Shown piece after piece: positions 24,342 through 31,855 of a stretch of DNA of 32,837 bases. The stretch is from Candidatus Fermentibacteraceae bacterium (GTDB lineage Bacteria > Fermentibacterota > Fermentibacteria > Fermentibacterales > JCC-6). Below the pieces are notes generated by a model. It was not told where the DNA came from. It made no database searches and worked only from the letters and a program-made list of their open reading frames with translations. Both the position numbers and the translations under genes were made by a program. The stretch lies in the NCBI GenBank assembly GCA_016936235.1, contig JAFGPK010000032.1, positions 1-32,837 on the forward strand. Reading direction: 5' to 3'. The stretch's first letter is position 1; every line of letters starts with the position of its first letter.

Positions 24342-25426
24342 TCCTGCTCCAGCGCCCCGGTCCTGCGGGACAGTCTGACAACGGCCCCCAGCACCGATCC
24401 GACCGTTATCCCGTGGACGCTCTCGGGGTCCATCAGGATTTCGCTCTCCACCCTCCATGGAAACCAGAGGGGCAGGTGCTCCTCGTTGGGAACGTAGAGC
24501 CCCACTGTCGGGATCTCGTAGGAGGATGATACATGCACGAGTCCGGTATCCGGGGTGACGAACATGGCAAGGTCCCGGACGAGGGCGGCCGCATGGAGGA
24601 TCGTGGGACATTCCGGCGCGACTATGACCCCGGGATGACGGGAGGCTATGGCGACGGCAGGGTCCCGCCCGGAAGGAATCGAGAACAGGACAGGTCTCTT
24701 ACCCAGCTCAAGAAGCCTGACGCCGAGCTCCTCGACGGAATTCTCCGGCCAGCGGTGGCGGGGATCCCTGGCGGACATGTTGATGCCTACGCATCTTCCC
24801 CTGAGCCCCAGACCGACCCGCCGCCAGAAATCCGCCGCGAACTCCAGCTCCTCCGACGAGAGCCTCACCTGCCTGTCAAGTTCCAGGTCGTCGATGGGCC
24901 TTCCGAGACCCTCCAGCAGAAGCCTCGTCATGTCGGCGTTGTGCATCCTGAAATCGGGCATGGGCACCCTCACATTGAAGGGCAGCCCGTTTCGGCTGTT
25001 CCGGGCGGAAAGCATCCACCTGGCGCCGGAGAGTGCACCGTAGATGAACGATGTGGTGGAATCGTAATGCATCCTGGTATCCACCACTGCGTCGGGCCTG
25101 AACTCCCTGGCCTTTCTCAGGCTCGCGAGGTAGACACCCGGACTGCTGTCATGGAGAATGGTCCGGAATCCCCTCTCGTACCGGAGAAGGGGCATGTTCC
25201 TTTTCGAGACCACTATCCCCACACGGGCATCGGGGAACGCTTCCCTCACCTTCCTGAAGTAGGGAAGGCAGACCATCATGTCGCCAATGGCGTCCCACCT
25301 CATGATAAGTATGCTGCGAAGAGCAGAGCCATCGGGAATCCGGTCCCTCACTGCCTCCGCCCTGAAGCCTCTGCGGATGAAGCTCGCGAGAACTCGCCTG
25401 CCGGATGACTCCAGCCTTTTCAGCAA
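24338..25426 (-). CDS. GT9-family heptosyltransferase-like protein (first copy)
   Basis: 362 residues with GT9 signatures: ILIMRWDAIGDMMVCLPYFRKVRE near the N-terminus and VTPDTGLVHVSSSYEIPTVGLYVP near the C-terminus, with LPFNVRVPMP in the middle shared with its neighbour. The start is TTG 25426, directly after a purine-rich GGGGGCGGA SD; the frame continues upstream but into the promoter region. First gene of the three-gene transferase group. ADP-heptose would come from the hldE1/hldE2 pair 15 kb to the left, though GT9 members with other donors exist. Confidence 0.92.
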   Translation of the reverse strand: MLKRLESSGRRVLASFIRRGFRAEAVRDRIPDGSALRSILIMRWDAIGDMMVCLPYFRKVREAFPDARVGIVVSKRNMPLLRYERGFRTILHDSSPGVYLASLRKAREFRPDAVVDTRMHYDSTTSFIYGALSGARWMLSARNSRNGLPFNVRVPMPDFRMHNADMTRLLLEGLGRPIDDLELDRQVRLSSEELEFAADFWRRVGLGLRGRCVGINMSARDPRHRWPENSVEELGVRLLELGKRPVLFSIPSGRDPAVAIASRHPGVIVAPECPTILHAAALVRDLAMFVTPDTGLVHVSSSYEIPTVGLYVPNEEHLPLWFPWRVESEILMDPESVHGITVGSVLGAVVRLSRRTGALEQE

Positions 25427-25469
25427 TCCGCCCCCCTTGACCCGTGTGCTAATTTTCGATGCATTCTGT

Positions 25470-25497
25470 ATGATATGGACTTGACAATATAATACAA
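25470..25497 (-). promoter_or_regulatory. candidate promoter for the GT9-GT9-GT4 group
   Basis: On the minus strand TTGTAT (25492-25497), 16-base spacer, TATCAT (25470-25475, 5 of 6). Predicted leader about 35-40 bases before TTG 25426. The remaining intergenic DNA to trxA (25498-25673) has an inverted repeat GGCGCA...TGCGCC near 25498-25524 and a TGTAAT at 25611 that may be the trxA -10, but without a matching -35. Confidence 0.4.
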
Positions 25498-25673
25498 GGC
25501 GCAGATATGGCCGCCGGTGCGCCAGCATGCCGGATGCAGACGGATGACGGGACACGTTGCGGAGGCAGCATCCATGTTGACGATTGTGCCGCATGTTCTT
25601 AGGCGCCTTCTGTAATAGTGGCAAAAATCATGCTTGTGAAAAAGGTAACAATCTTTCTGAAAGGAGACCCTGA

Positions 25674-26009
25674 ATGGCCGTAAAGCATATCAAAGGAAGC
25701 GAGATCAGTACCATCACATCACCTGAGAACAAGATATCCCTTGTGGATTTCAGCGCAACATGGTGTGGTCCGTGCAAGATGCTGGACCCGGTTCTCAAGA
25801 AGGTCGCCGATGACCTCGAGGACAGGGTGGATTTCTACCACATAGATGTTGACGAGAGCCCCCAGGCCTCATCGGAGTTCGGGATCAGGGGAGTCCCCAC
25901 TATGATAGTATTCCACGATGGTCAGGAAATAGACAGAATGGTGGGCTTCCGTGACAGGAATGCCCTTCAGAGGCAGCTGGAGAGCCTGGCCGACTCAAAA
26001 CTAGGTTAG
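25674..26009 (+). CDS. trxA: thioredoxin
   Basis: 111-residue cytoplasmic thioredoxin, a general dithiol reductant. The active site WCGPC is at 30-34 (Cys31, Cys34), preceded by LVDFSATW, and the cis-Pro loop GVPTMIVF is near residue 75. No signal peptide. ATG 25674 with AAAGGAG seven bases upstream. It is followed after five bases by thioredoxin reductase and then a double-thioredoxin-fold oxidoreductase, so the operon supplies a complete NADPH-to-disulfide chain. Confidence 0.97.
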   Translation: MAVKHIKGSEISTITSPENKISLVDFSATWCGPCKMLDPVLKKVADDLEDRVDFYHIDVDESPQASSEFGIRGVPTMIVFHDGQEIDRMVGFRDRNALQRQLESLADSKLG

Positions 26010-26014
26010 CCGTC

Positions 26015-26959
26015 ATGGACCTGAAGACCGGACTTGTAGGCAGGAGCGCATCGGAGAACCGGAATACGGACCTCATAATAGCCGGAGGCGGTCCCGCAGC
26101 AATATCCGCTTCACTCTACGCGGCGCGATACGGTATAGACCATCTCGTACTGGAAAGCTATCAGCCGGGTGGCCAGGCTGCCCTGACCGCCTGGATAGAG
26201 AACTACCCGGGGATAGGCAGGATCACCGGCGGCGAGCTGGTGTCACGAATGAAGGAACAGGCGGAGAGCTGGGGCGGCACCTTCGAGACCGCCACGGCAA
26301 CGGATACCAGGGTCGATGGTGACCTGATAGAGATAAAGGCGGACTCCACCACTTACATGACCAGGTTCCTCATCATAGCGACCGGCGCCGCCCCCGCGAA
26401 ACTGGGCGTCCCGGGAGAGGACAGATTCTACGGCAGGGGAGTCAGCTACTGCGCCACCTGCGATGCGCCCTTCTTCAAAGGCGCCCGCGTTATGGTGGTG
26501 GGCGGCGGTGACAGCGCCGTAAAGGAGGGTCTTCACCTTGCTGAGTTCGCCTCGGAACTCACCCTCGTACACAGGCGCGACAGGTTCAGGGCGGAACCCT
26601 ACCTTGCGGAAAAGCTCCTCTCCTGCGGCAACTGCACGGTTCTCTGGAACTCGACCCTCAGGTCAATCGAAGGAGAGGACGGAGTGGAATCCGTCGTCCT
26701 TGACACCCCCGGGGGGGAGACAAGGATAAACCTTGACGGGGTCTTCATTTATGTCGGCCGCAGACCCGCCACCGAACCTTTCCGCGGTCTGGTGGAACTG
26801 AACGAAGACGGCACGGTGAGGACAAGGGACATAGTACATACATCGAATAAGAACGTCTTCGCAGCCGGGGATGTAACGGACAACGGGCTGCGACAGGTGG
26901 TCACCGCAGTGTCCGACGGAGCAAGGGCCGCCTCGGCGGTCTTCGACCTTTTGCAGTGA
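26015..26959 (+). CDS. trxB: thioredoxin reductase
   Basis: 314-residue FAD/NADPH flavoenzyme reducing thioredoxin. Seen: FAD loop IIAGGGPAAISA (20-31), redox-active CATC (Cys146, Cys149) in SYCATCDAPFF, NADPH loop VVGGGDSAVKEG from 161, and HRRDRFRAE, the HRRxxxR-type arginines favouring NADPH. The C-terminal FAD motif FAAGDVTDNGLRQVV is intact. A short N-terminal extension (residues 1-17) precedes the first strand. ATG 26015 is five bases after trxA, so cotranscription is likely. Partner could be TrxA or the following PDO-like protein. Confidence 0.97.
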   Translation: MDLKTGLVGRSASENRNTDLIIAGGGPAAISASLYAARYGIDHLVLESYQPGGQAALTAWIENYPGIGRITGGELVSRMKEQAESWGGTFETATATDTRVDGDLIEIKADSTTYMTRFLIIATGAAPAKLGVPGEDRFYGRGVSYCATCDAPFFKGARVMVVGGGDSAVKEGLHLAEFASELTLVHRRDRFRAEPYLAEKLLSCGNCTVLWNSTLRSIEGEDGVESVVLDTPGGETRINLDGVFIYVGRRPATEPFRGLVELNEDGTVRTRDIVHTSNKNVFAAGDVTDNGLRQVVTAVSDGARAASAVFDLLQ

Positions 26960-26972
26960 TTGGGGACATGAA

Positions 26973-27662
26973 ATGGCCATGCTATCGGACAATGACGCCA
27001 GCGAAGTAAGGAAGATATTCGGAGCCCTTGTGAGGGACGTCCATGTGAAGGTCTATACCCGGATACTGGAATGTCCCACGTGCCGGGACACGGAGACCAT
27101 ACTGAAGGAGCTGGACCAGCTTTCTGAACGACTCATAGTAACGTTCCTCAACCCCGAGACCGACCGTGAAGAGGCGGAGAGGGACGGTGTCGACCTGGCT
27201 CCGGTGATAATCGTATCCGACGGAAGCAATTCCAGGGTCAGGTTCCTGGGCACGCCGTCCGGATACGAGTTCAGCTCGCTGCTTACCGTGATAGTCGACA
27301 CCGGAGGCGAGGAGGAACCTCTTTCCGCGGAGAGCGTTGCGTTTCTGGACGATCTGGAGGAAGACCTCAAGGTTCAGGTCTTTGTCACGCCCACCTGCCC
27401 CCACTGCCCCTCGGCCGCGGTGCTGGCATGCAGGATGGCCAGGTACAGTGGCAAAGTGGCGGCGGAAGTCATAGAGGCCAACGAGTTCGGGGAACTCTCA
27501 CGCAGGTTCAGGGTGCAGGGAGTCCCGAGGACCGTGATCAACGGCAAGTTCTTCGTCGAGGGCGCTCTTCCAGAACCCATGGTCGTAAGCGCCCTGAAGG
27601 AAGGGCTCAAAGAAGCTCCATCGGGCGAGAAGAACCTGATGGAGTACATTCAGACAGACTGA
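26973..27662 (+). CDS. protein disulfide oxidoreductase (two thioredoxin folds, PDO/glutaredoxin-like)
   Basis: 229 residues made of two thioredoxin-like units. The first (about 15-110) has CPTC (Cys34, Cys37); the second (about 125-215) has CPHC (Cys142, Cys145) and a cis-Pro loop GVPRTVIN. This matches PDO of thermophiles and the AhpF N-terminal domain, which move electrons between thioredoxin reductase and other thiols. No signal peptide, so cytoplasmic. ATG 26973, 13 bases after trxB. Both active sites are complete. Its likely reductant is TrxB (known for archaeal PDO), which the gene order supports. Confidence 0.9.
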   Translation: MAMLSDNDASEVRKIFGALVRDVHVKVYTRILECPTCRDTETILKELDQLSERLIVTFLNPETDREEAERDGVDLAPVIIVSDGSNSRVRFLGTPSGYEFSSLLTVIVDTGGEEEPLSAESVAFLDDLEEDLKVQVFVTPTCPHCPSAAVLACRMARYSGKVAAEVIEANEFGELSRRFRVQGVPRTVINGKFFVEGALPEPMVVSALKEGLKEAPSGEKNLMEYIQTD

Positions 27663-27681
27663 AGAACAGGGGGGCAATTCG

Positions 27682-28452
27682 ATGGGAAGTCTGATCCTGG
27701 CGGCCGCGCTTCTCGGCGCCCCCGTGGAATTCCCCATGGAGTCAACGGGAGTGCTGGAGGCGTACAGCTTCTTCAATCAGAGCATCGAGCACTTCATCTA
27801 CAGCAACATCGAGGCGGACATCAGGATCCTCCAGATAGGCGATTTCTCATGGAAACTGGGCCTGTCCATGGAGACGTACATGGGGGAGAGCTGGAACAGC
27901 CCGGAGATGAAGTTCAACATATACGGCGGCCACTGGAACATCAAGACCCAGTTAGGTTACTTCCTCGACCCCCTGCTGCTAAGACTCTACACAGATCATG
28001 AGTGCTTCCATAACATCGACATGGCGGACACGCTGTCGGAGTACATGAACAACATCAAGCTGGGTGTGCTGCTGGATGAACCCGCACCTGCCCGAAGCGA
28101 GGAACTCGAGTTCCTTCCTGCAGGCCTGCCGGACGGCTGGTTCTCCCTTGGCTTCTACAGACCGCGCAACGAGACCTTCCAGAAGGGGCATGACTTCAAC
28201 TGGTCCATGCACGGCTTCGTTGATTTCGAGGGAGTCTCGTACCGGTCATGGCTGGGAGGCCTGAGGTACAGGGGCGACCTTTTCTTCCATAACGACGGCT
28301 CGGGATCATCCAGGCACAGGGGCGAGGTCTACTTCGCATATCAGGCTCCCATGGGAGTCTTCGAGGCCCATATGACCCATTATTTCAGGGACACCCAGCC
28401 GTTCAGGTCACTTGACGGGGAGACCTACTGGGGCATCAGGTTCGTCTGGTAG
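27682..28452 (+). CDS. secreted, possibly beta-barrel outer-membrane protein (hypothetical)
   Basis: 256 residues, family not recognised. A short hydrophobic N-terminus (about 3-14, ending near Gly-Ala) looks like a signal peptide. The rest is rich in aromatic residues and alternating strands (MKFNIYGGHWNIKTQLGYF, GLRYRGDLFFHNDG, GEVYFAYQAPMG) and ends in Trp, all common in outer-membrane barrels. A DHECFHNIDM segment near 104-113 places His and Glu close together, but no known catalytic motif is formed. ATG 27682, 19 bases after the PDO gene with a G-rich SD. Its 3' end faces the tldE gene with 5 bases between them and no visible terminator. Confidence 0.6.
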   Translation: MGSLILAAALLGAPVEFPMESTGVLEAYSFFNQSIEHFIYSNIEADIRILQIGDFSWKLGLSMETYMGESWNSPEMKFNIYGGHWNIKTQLGYFLDPLLLRLYTDHECFHNIDMADTLSEYMNNIKLGVLLDEPAPARSEELEFLPAGLPDGWFSLGFYRPRNETFQKGHDFNWSMHGFVDFEGVSYRSWLGGLRYRGDLFFHNDGSGSSRHRGEVYFAYQAPMGVFEAHMTHYFRDTQPFRSLDGETYWGIRFVW

Positions 28453-28457
28453 CTCCC

Positions 28458-29726
28458 CTAGAGGACCACCGGACCCAGAAGCATGGGCGGAACGCTGAGC
28501 TGCCACTTCTTCTCCGGCTCACCCAGCACCTGTATCCTCGAGAACAGGTCCAGGGGTTTCCAGTTCCACCTGAAATCCTTCAAGGGGTGCACCACCCTGC
28601 CGTCCTCCACGAGGAAGACACCGTCCCTCGTCATCCCGGTGAGACTCAGTTCCTTCTGGTCCACGAACCTTATGTACCAGAACCTCCTGAACAGAATGGC
28701 TCTTCCCTTCACTCCGCGGAGAATATCCCCCGTTGATCCGGAACCGCCTGCAATGGCCAGTGTCCCGGGTATGAACAGCGGTTCCCTGCCAGTCTCCTTG
28801 GCCCAGAACCTGGTGCACGGCTGTGCCAGGAGTTTCCCATTCTCTATCCATAACGCGTCCCTGGCCGCCAGCCCCTCCTCGTTGAAGGGATTGCCCTTGA
28901 GGATACCGTTCACTTCGCTCCGCATGCTGAATTTCTCCCCGGTCACCTTCTCGCCCAGTTTACCTGAGAACGCGGTGAGACCTTCATCAGCGGGTCTGGC
29001 GTTCAGGGACCATGCTATGAAGGGAACAAGGTCCGCAACGGCCTGCGGCTCGAAGAGCAGACTGTACTCGCCGGGTTCCAGGTCATGCTGGTCCTGGTCG
29101 GCCTCCACCTCATCGGCTACCTGGCGGATGGTCTCCTCCACCGGAAGCTCCCCCCATGTATCTGATGTGAGCAGCCTGAAGCTGGATGGTTTCCCCCTGT
29201 CCATGGTCAATCGCATGTAGGCTTCCGTGGCGCAGTGGACGGCCAGATTCCCTGTGGATGTTCCTATGGCTGTGTTCGCGTAGCTGCCGCCCACCAGTCC
29301 GGATGCTTCCATTCCTCCGGCCTGTGCGGTAGAGACCGCCAGGGCGGCCGCCTCCGTGCGCTCCTTAGGATCCATTCGCGCCGTTTCATCGTCCCAGGCG
29401 TCGACTATGGGATATACCTGCCCCCCCTCCACAGGGGGCATGTACTCCGGGTCTGGCGAGGCGGTCCTGAGCATTTCCATGGCCTTCGCCAGGATGTCCG
29501 GTATGGCATCCACGTCGATACGATGCGTGGAATAGACGCTCTGCTTCTCTCCGTCACCGAGGGTTATCCTCAGCTTCCGCTCGAATTTGTCCATGTTCTG
29601 GGTTATCCGGTTCTGACCGAATCTCACCGCGGCTTCCCTGTGCTCGGAAAGACTTGCGACCACATCGGGGACCCGGGCACGGTCCAGGACGGCTTCAACG
29701 ACTTCGAGTAGTTCTTTCCCAGTCAT
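28458..29726 (-). CDS. tldE: TldE/PmbA-family protein, non-catalytic partner of TldD
   Basis: 422 residues of the TldD/PmbA family. In E. coli TldE/PmbA pairs with TldD to cleave unfolded peptides and mature microcin B17. N-terminal substrate-channel domain (about 1-200) and a C-terminal barrel (ALWIENGKLLAQPCTRFWAKETG, SLTGMTRDGVFLVEDGRVVHPLKDFRW). No HExxxH motif, as expected of the TldE subunit. ATG 29726 overlaps the tldD stop by four bases. The last gene of rseC-tldD-tldE. No RiPP-like precursor peptide is visible nearby, so a general proteolytic role is the cautious reading. Confidence 0.92.
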   Translation of the reverse strand: MTGKELLEVVEAVLDRARVPDVVASLSEHREAAVRFGQNRITQNMDKFERKLRITLGDGEKQSVYSTHRIDVDAIPDILAKAMEMLRTASPDPEYMPPVEGGQVYPIVDAWDDETARMDPKERTEAAALAVSTAQAGGMEASGLVGGSYANTAIGTSTGNLAVHCATEAYMRLTMDRGKPSSFRLLTSDTWGELPVEETIRQVADEVEADQDQHDLEPGEYSLLFEPQAVADLVPFIAWSLNARPADEGLTAFSGKLGEKVTGEKFSMRSEVNGILKGNPFNEEGLAARDALWIENGKLLAQPCTRFWAKETGREPLFIPGTLAIAGGSGSTGDILRGVKGRAILFRRFWYIRFVDQKELSLTGMTRDGVFLVEDGRVVHPLKDFRWNWKPLDLFSRIQVLGEPEKKWQLSVPPMLLGPVVL

Positions 29727-31177
29727 TCCGCACCCCTTCCAACCTCGATGTCCCTGAATCTCGACGTACTGGCTCCGTGGGTCATCCTGGCGGCCTGCAT
29801 GGGCTCTCCCTTCCCGCAGGTGAGAAGGCCCATGGTCCTGAAGGAACTGCTGTCGGCGATTCCGTCGCAGGATCCCCAGAAGTCCCTGGTCCTGGACCTG
29901 TAGATGACTTTCTTCAGAGGCTGGACCTTCTTCCCGTTCCTGATCTCCCAGAACATGTCTCCGCCGAACTGGAAATTGACCCTTCTCTGGTCGATGCTGA
30001 AGGATCCCCTGCCCTCGATGTAAACGCCCTTCTCCACATCAGAGATCAGATCGTCGGGAGTAACCGGGGCCGAACCGGGCTCAAGATAGAAATTCGGCTG
30101 GCGGTTGATGGGAAAACTGGCGAAATCCTGCGCCCTGCAGCAGCCGGTGCTGTGCTTTCTGCCCACCAGCAGCGCCGTCTCCCTCACAGATCCGAACTGC
30201 TGGAATATGCCGTTCCTGACAGTGTACCATTTCTGGCCGGGTACACCGTCATCGTCCCATCCCCAGCTTGCCACTCCGTAGGGCATGGTGTTGTCGGCTA
30301 TGAAATTCACGATATCCGACCCGTACTTCAGGCTCTCCTGGTCGTCAATGTTCAGGAAGGTCCTTCCGGCCATGCTGGCCTCCCAGCCAAGCACTCTGTC
30401 GCTCTCCGTGGGGTGCCCCACCGACTCGTGCATCGTCAGGCTCAGGTGAGTGCCGTCCAGTACCAGGTCCATGGTGCCGGTGGGGCCTTCCGGGGCCTTG
30501 ACCTTCATTATTGCTTCCTCCCTTGCCTTCTCAGCCCATAGGAGCAGGTCCGCCTCCTGCACCCATTCCCATCCGGCTATCCTTGCGCCGTCCTGGAACC
30601 CGCGGCTCTGCATGTCTCCGTCATGGACAGCGTAAGCGTTGATGAGGGGCATTGTGAAAACAAGGTCCGAAGATACCAGGGTACCCTGGGTGTTACCGAA
30701 TACCCTCTTCTTCCTCTCGAACCTCAGGTTCGTCCAGCTCATGCTGATCAGGTCGGAAGCATGCATGATGTCCGCCGCCCTGGCCATCAGGTCGAGCTTC
30801 TCCGTCCTCGGGACCTTGAAAGGGTCGATGGCGCAGGGACCGTCGTAGTGACCGACGGATGGAACCTCTTCCGACAGCCTGACCGATCCCTCCATTACTC
30901 CGGCGCCGGCGCCGGCCACTTCAACTGCCCTGTCCACGGTGCTCTCCACCTCTGCGGCATCGAACCCGGTGCAGGATGCAAAACCCCAGCAACCGCCTAC
31001 CAGGACCCTCACCCCGACTCCCCTCTCCACCTGAAGCTCCGCCTCGGCCAGTCTCTGCTTCCTGAAAGTCAGGTTCTCGAGATCGGTGTTTTCCACCCTG
31101 GCGTCCCCGAAGTCAACTCCTCGGTGATGAAGCTGTCCGATGACCCTTTCGGCCAGTTCCTTCATATCCTCGATCAT
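29723..31177 (-). CDS. tldD: TldD metalloprotease
   Basis: 484 residues. Zinc motif HESVGH (250-255 in this numbering), family-typical HExxxH, followed by PTESDRVLG, and a C-terminal Cys-Gly-Lys-Gly segment (GLLTCGKGEP) that matches the third zinc ligand region. The N-terminal half carries the VRVLVGGCWGFAS strand typical of the family. With TldE it forms a peptidase on unfolded chains. The start is set at ATG 31177, which overlaps the rseC stop in ATGA and has GGAAGG nine bases upstream; ATG 31186 would add three residues but directly abuts the SD. Confidence 0.96.
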   Translation of the reverse strand: MIEDMKELAERVIGQLHHRGVDFGDARVENTDLENLTFRKQRLAEAELQVERGVGVRVLVGGCWGFASCTGFDAAEVESTVDRAVEVAGAGAGVMEGSVRLSEEVPSVGHYDGPCAIDPFKVPRTEKLDLMARAADIMHASDLISMSWTNLRFERKKRVFGNTQGTLVSSDLVFTMPLINAYAVHDGDMQSRGFQDGARIAGWEWVQEADLLLWAEKAREEAIMKVKAPEGPTGTMDLVLDGTHLSLTMHESVGHPTESDRVLGWEASMAGRTFLNIDDQESLKYGSDIVNFIADNTMPYGVASWGWDDDGVPGQKWYTVRNGIFQQFGSVRETALLVGRKHSTGCCRAQDFASFPINRQPNFYLEPGSAPVTPDDLISDVEKGVYIEGRGSFSIDQRRVNFQFGGDMFWEIRNGKKVQPLKKVIYRSRTRDFWGSCDGIADSSSFRTMGLLTCGKGEPMQAARMTHGASTSRFRDIEVGRGAE

Positions 31178-31653
31178 GGGGTCCATCCTTCCATGCGGCT
31201 TTCGGGGATGGTCTCAGGCATCGGTTTCCCTTCAGCCTTCTCCAGTATACTGACTATTCTCATGTTGAAGCTCTTATGTGCTCCCATGCGCCTGTTCGCG
31301 ACGACGGCCATCACTATGCCCAGGATAAGACCGGCGGCCGAGCCTGCCGCCCTTTCGCCGTCCGTTCCTCCGGACATGAACAGGTAGCCGGCGAACAGGA
31401 GCAGGACCGGGACAAGGAAAGTCACCGTGATTATTGTGAGGGAGGCCGAGGGCTTCAATTCCAGGCTTACGATGTCGCCCCGGGAGGCTCCCGCAGCGTT
31501 CTCCGTCCAGAAGGACATGACCTTCCTGTCCTTGCCGCCTGAGAGGGTGTGGCATGCGTTCCTGGCCTCACAGGAGTCGCACTCACCGGTGTCCACCGGG
31601 CAGACGAGGGCCTTCCCGTCCCTGACCTCCTTCACGAGAGCTTCTCTTGTCAT
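31174..31653 (-). CDS. rseC: RseC/MucC-like membrane redox protein
   Basis: 159 residues of the RseC (SoxR-reducing system) family: an N-terminal cytoplasmic part with CDSCEARNAC (about 25-34), preceded by another Cys near 18, then two transmembrane helices (about 72-92 and 100-121). In E. coli RseC modulates the sigma-E pathway; in others it accompanies Rnf complexes or SoxR reduction. Here neither rseA/B nor rnf genes are present; it leads an operon with tldD. The four-Cys cluster suggests an Fe-S or disulfide site (inference). ATG 31653 with GGAAG SD six bases upstream. Confidence 0.85.
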   Translation of the reverse strand: MTREALVKEVRDGKALVCPVDTGECDSCEARNACHTLSGGKDRKVMSFWTENAAGASRGDIVSLELKPSASLTIITVTFLVPVLLLFAGYLFMSGGTDGERAAGSAAGLILGIVMAVVANRRMGAHKSFNMRIVSILEKAEGKPMPETIPESRMEGWTP

Positions 31654-31684
31654 GGGACTTCCAATCCGGGGAGTACGGGCCGGT

Positions 31685-31715
31685 ATTGTCTGCTGAACAG
31701 ATGATAATCTGTCAA
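31685..31715 (-). promoter_or_regulatory. candidate rseC-tldD-tldE promoter
   Basis: On the minus strand TTGACA (31710-31715) precedes GACAAT (31685-31690, 4 of 6) by a 19-base spacer, longer than ideal. It would start transcription about 25 bases before rseC. On the plus strand of the same divergent region (31654-31855), TGATATGTT (about 31802-31810) could be an extended -10 for the gene at 31856, but has no good -35. Confidence 0.35.
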
Positions 31716-31855
31716 CTTCAGTCGATTCTGACCAGCCTCCCCGAGAGAGGCCTCACCTGCATGCAGTCGGAGACTGGACGTATGCTCCTCCTCGGGCTGC
31801 ATGATATGTTATCCTCGTTCTCCGGATCACGGTCTCCAGCCAGGGAGGAGCACGC

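Noticed and set aside
23710-24611. N-terminal extension of the second GT9 protein
   Set aside because: The upstream part is the shadow of the first GT9 gene; ATGA overlap and SD support ATG 24341.
25481-25496. TTGACAATATAAT on the plus strand as a promoter
   Set aside because: -35-like and -10-like hexamers nearly touch, with no workable spacer; the minus-strand arrangement fits better.
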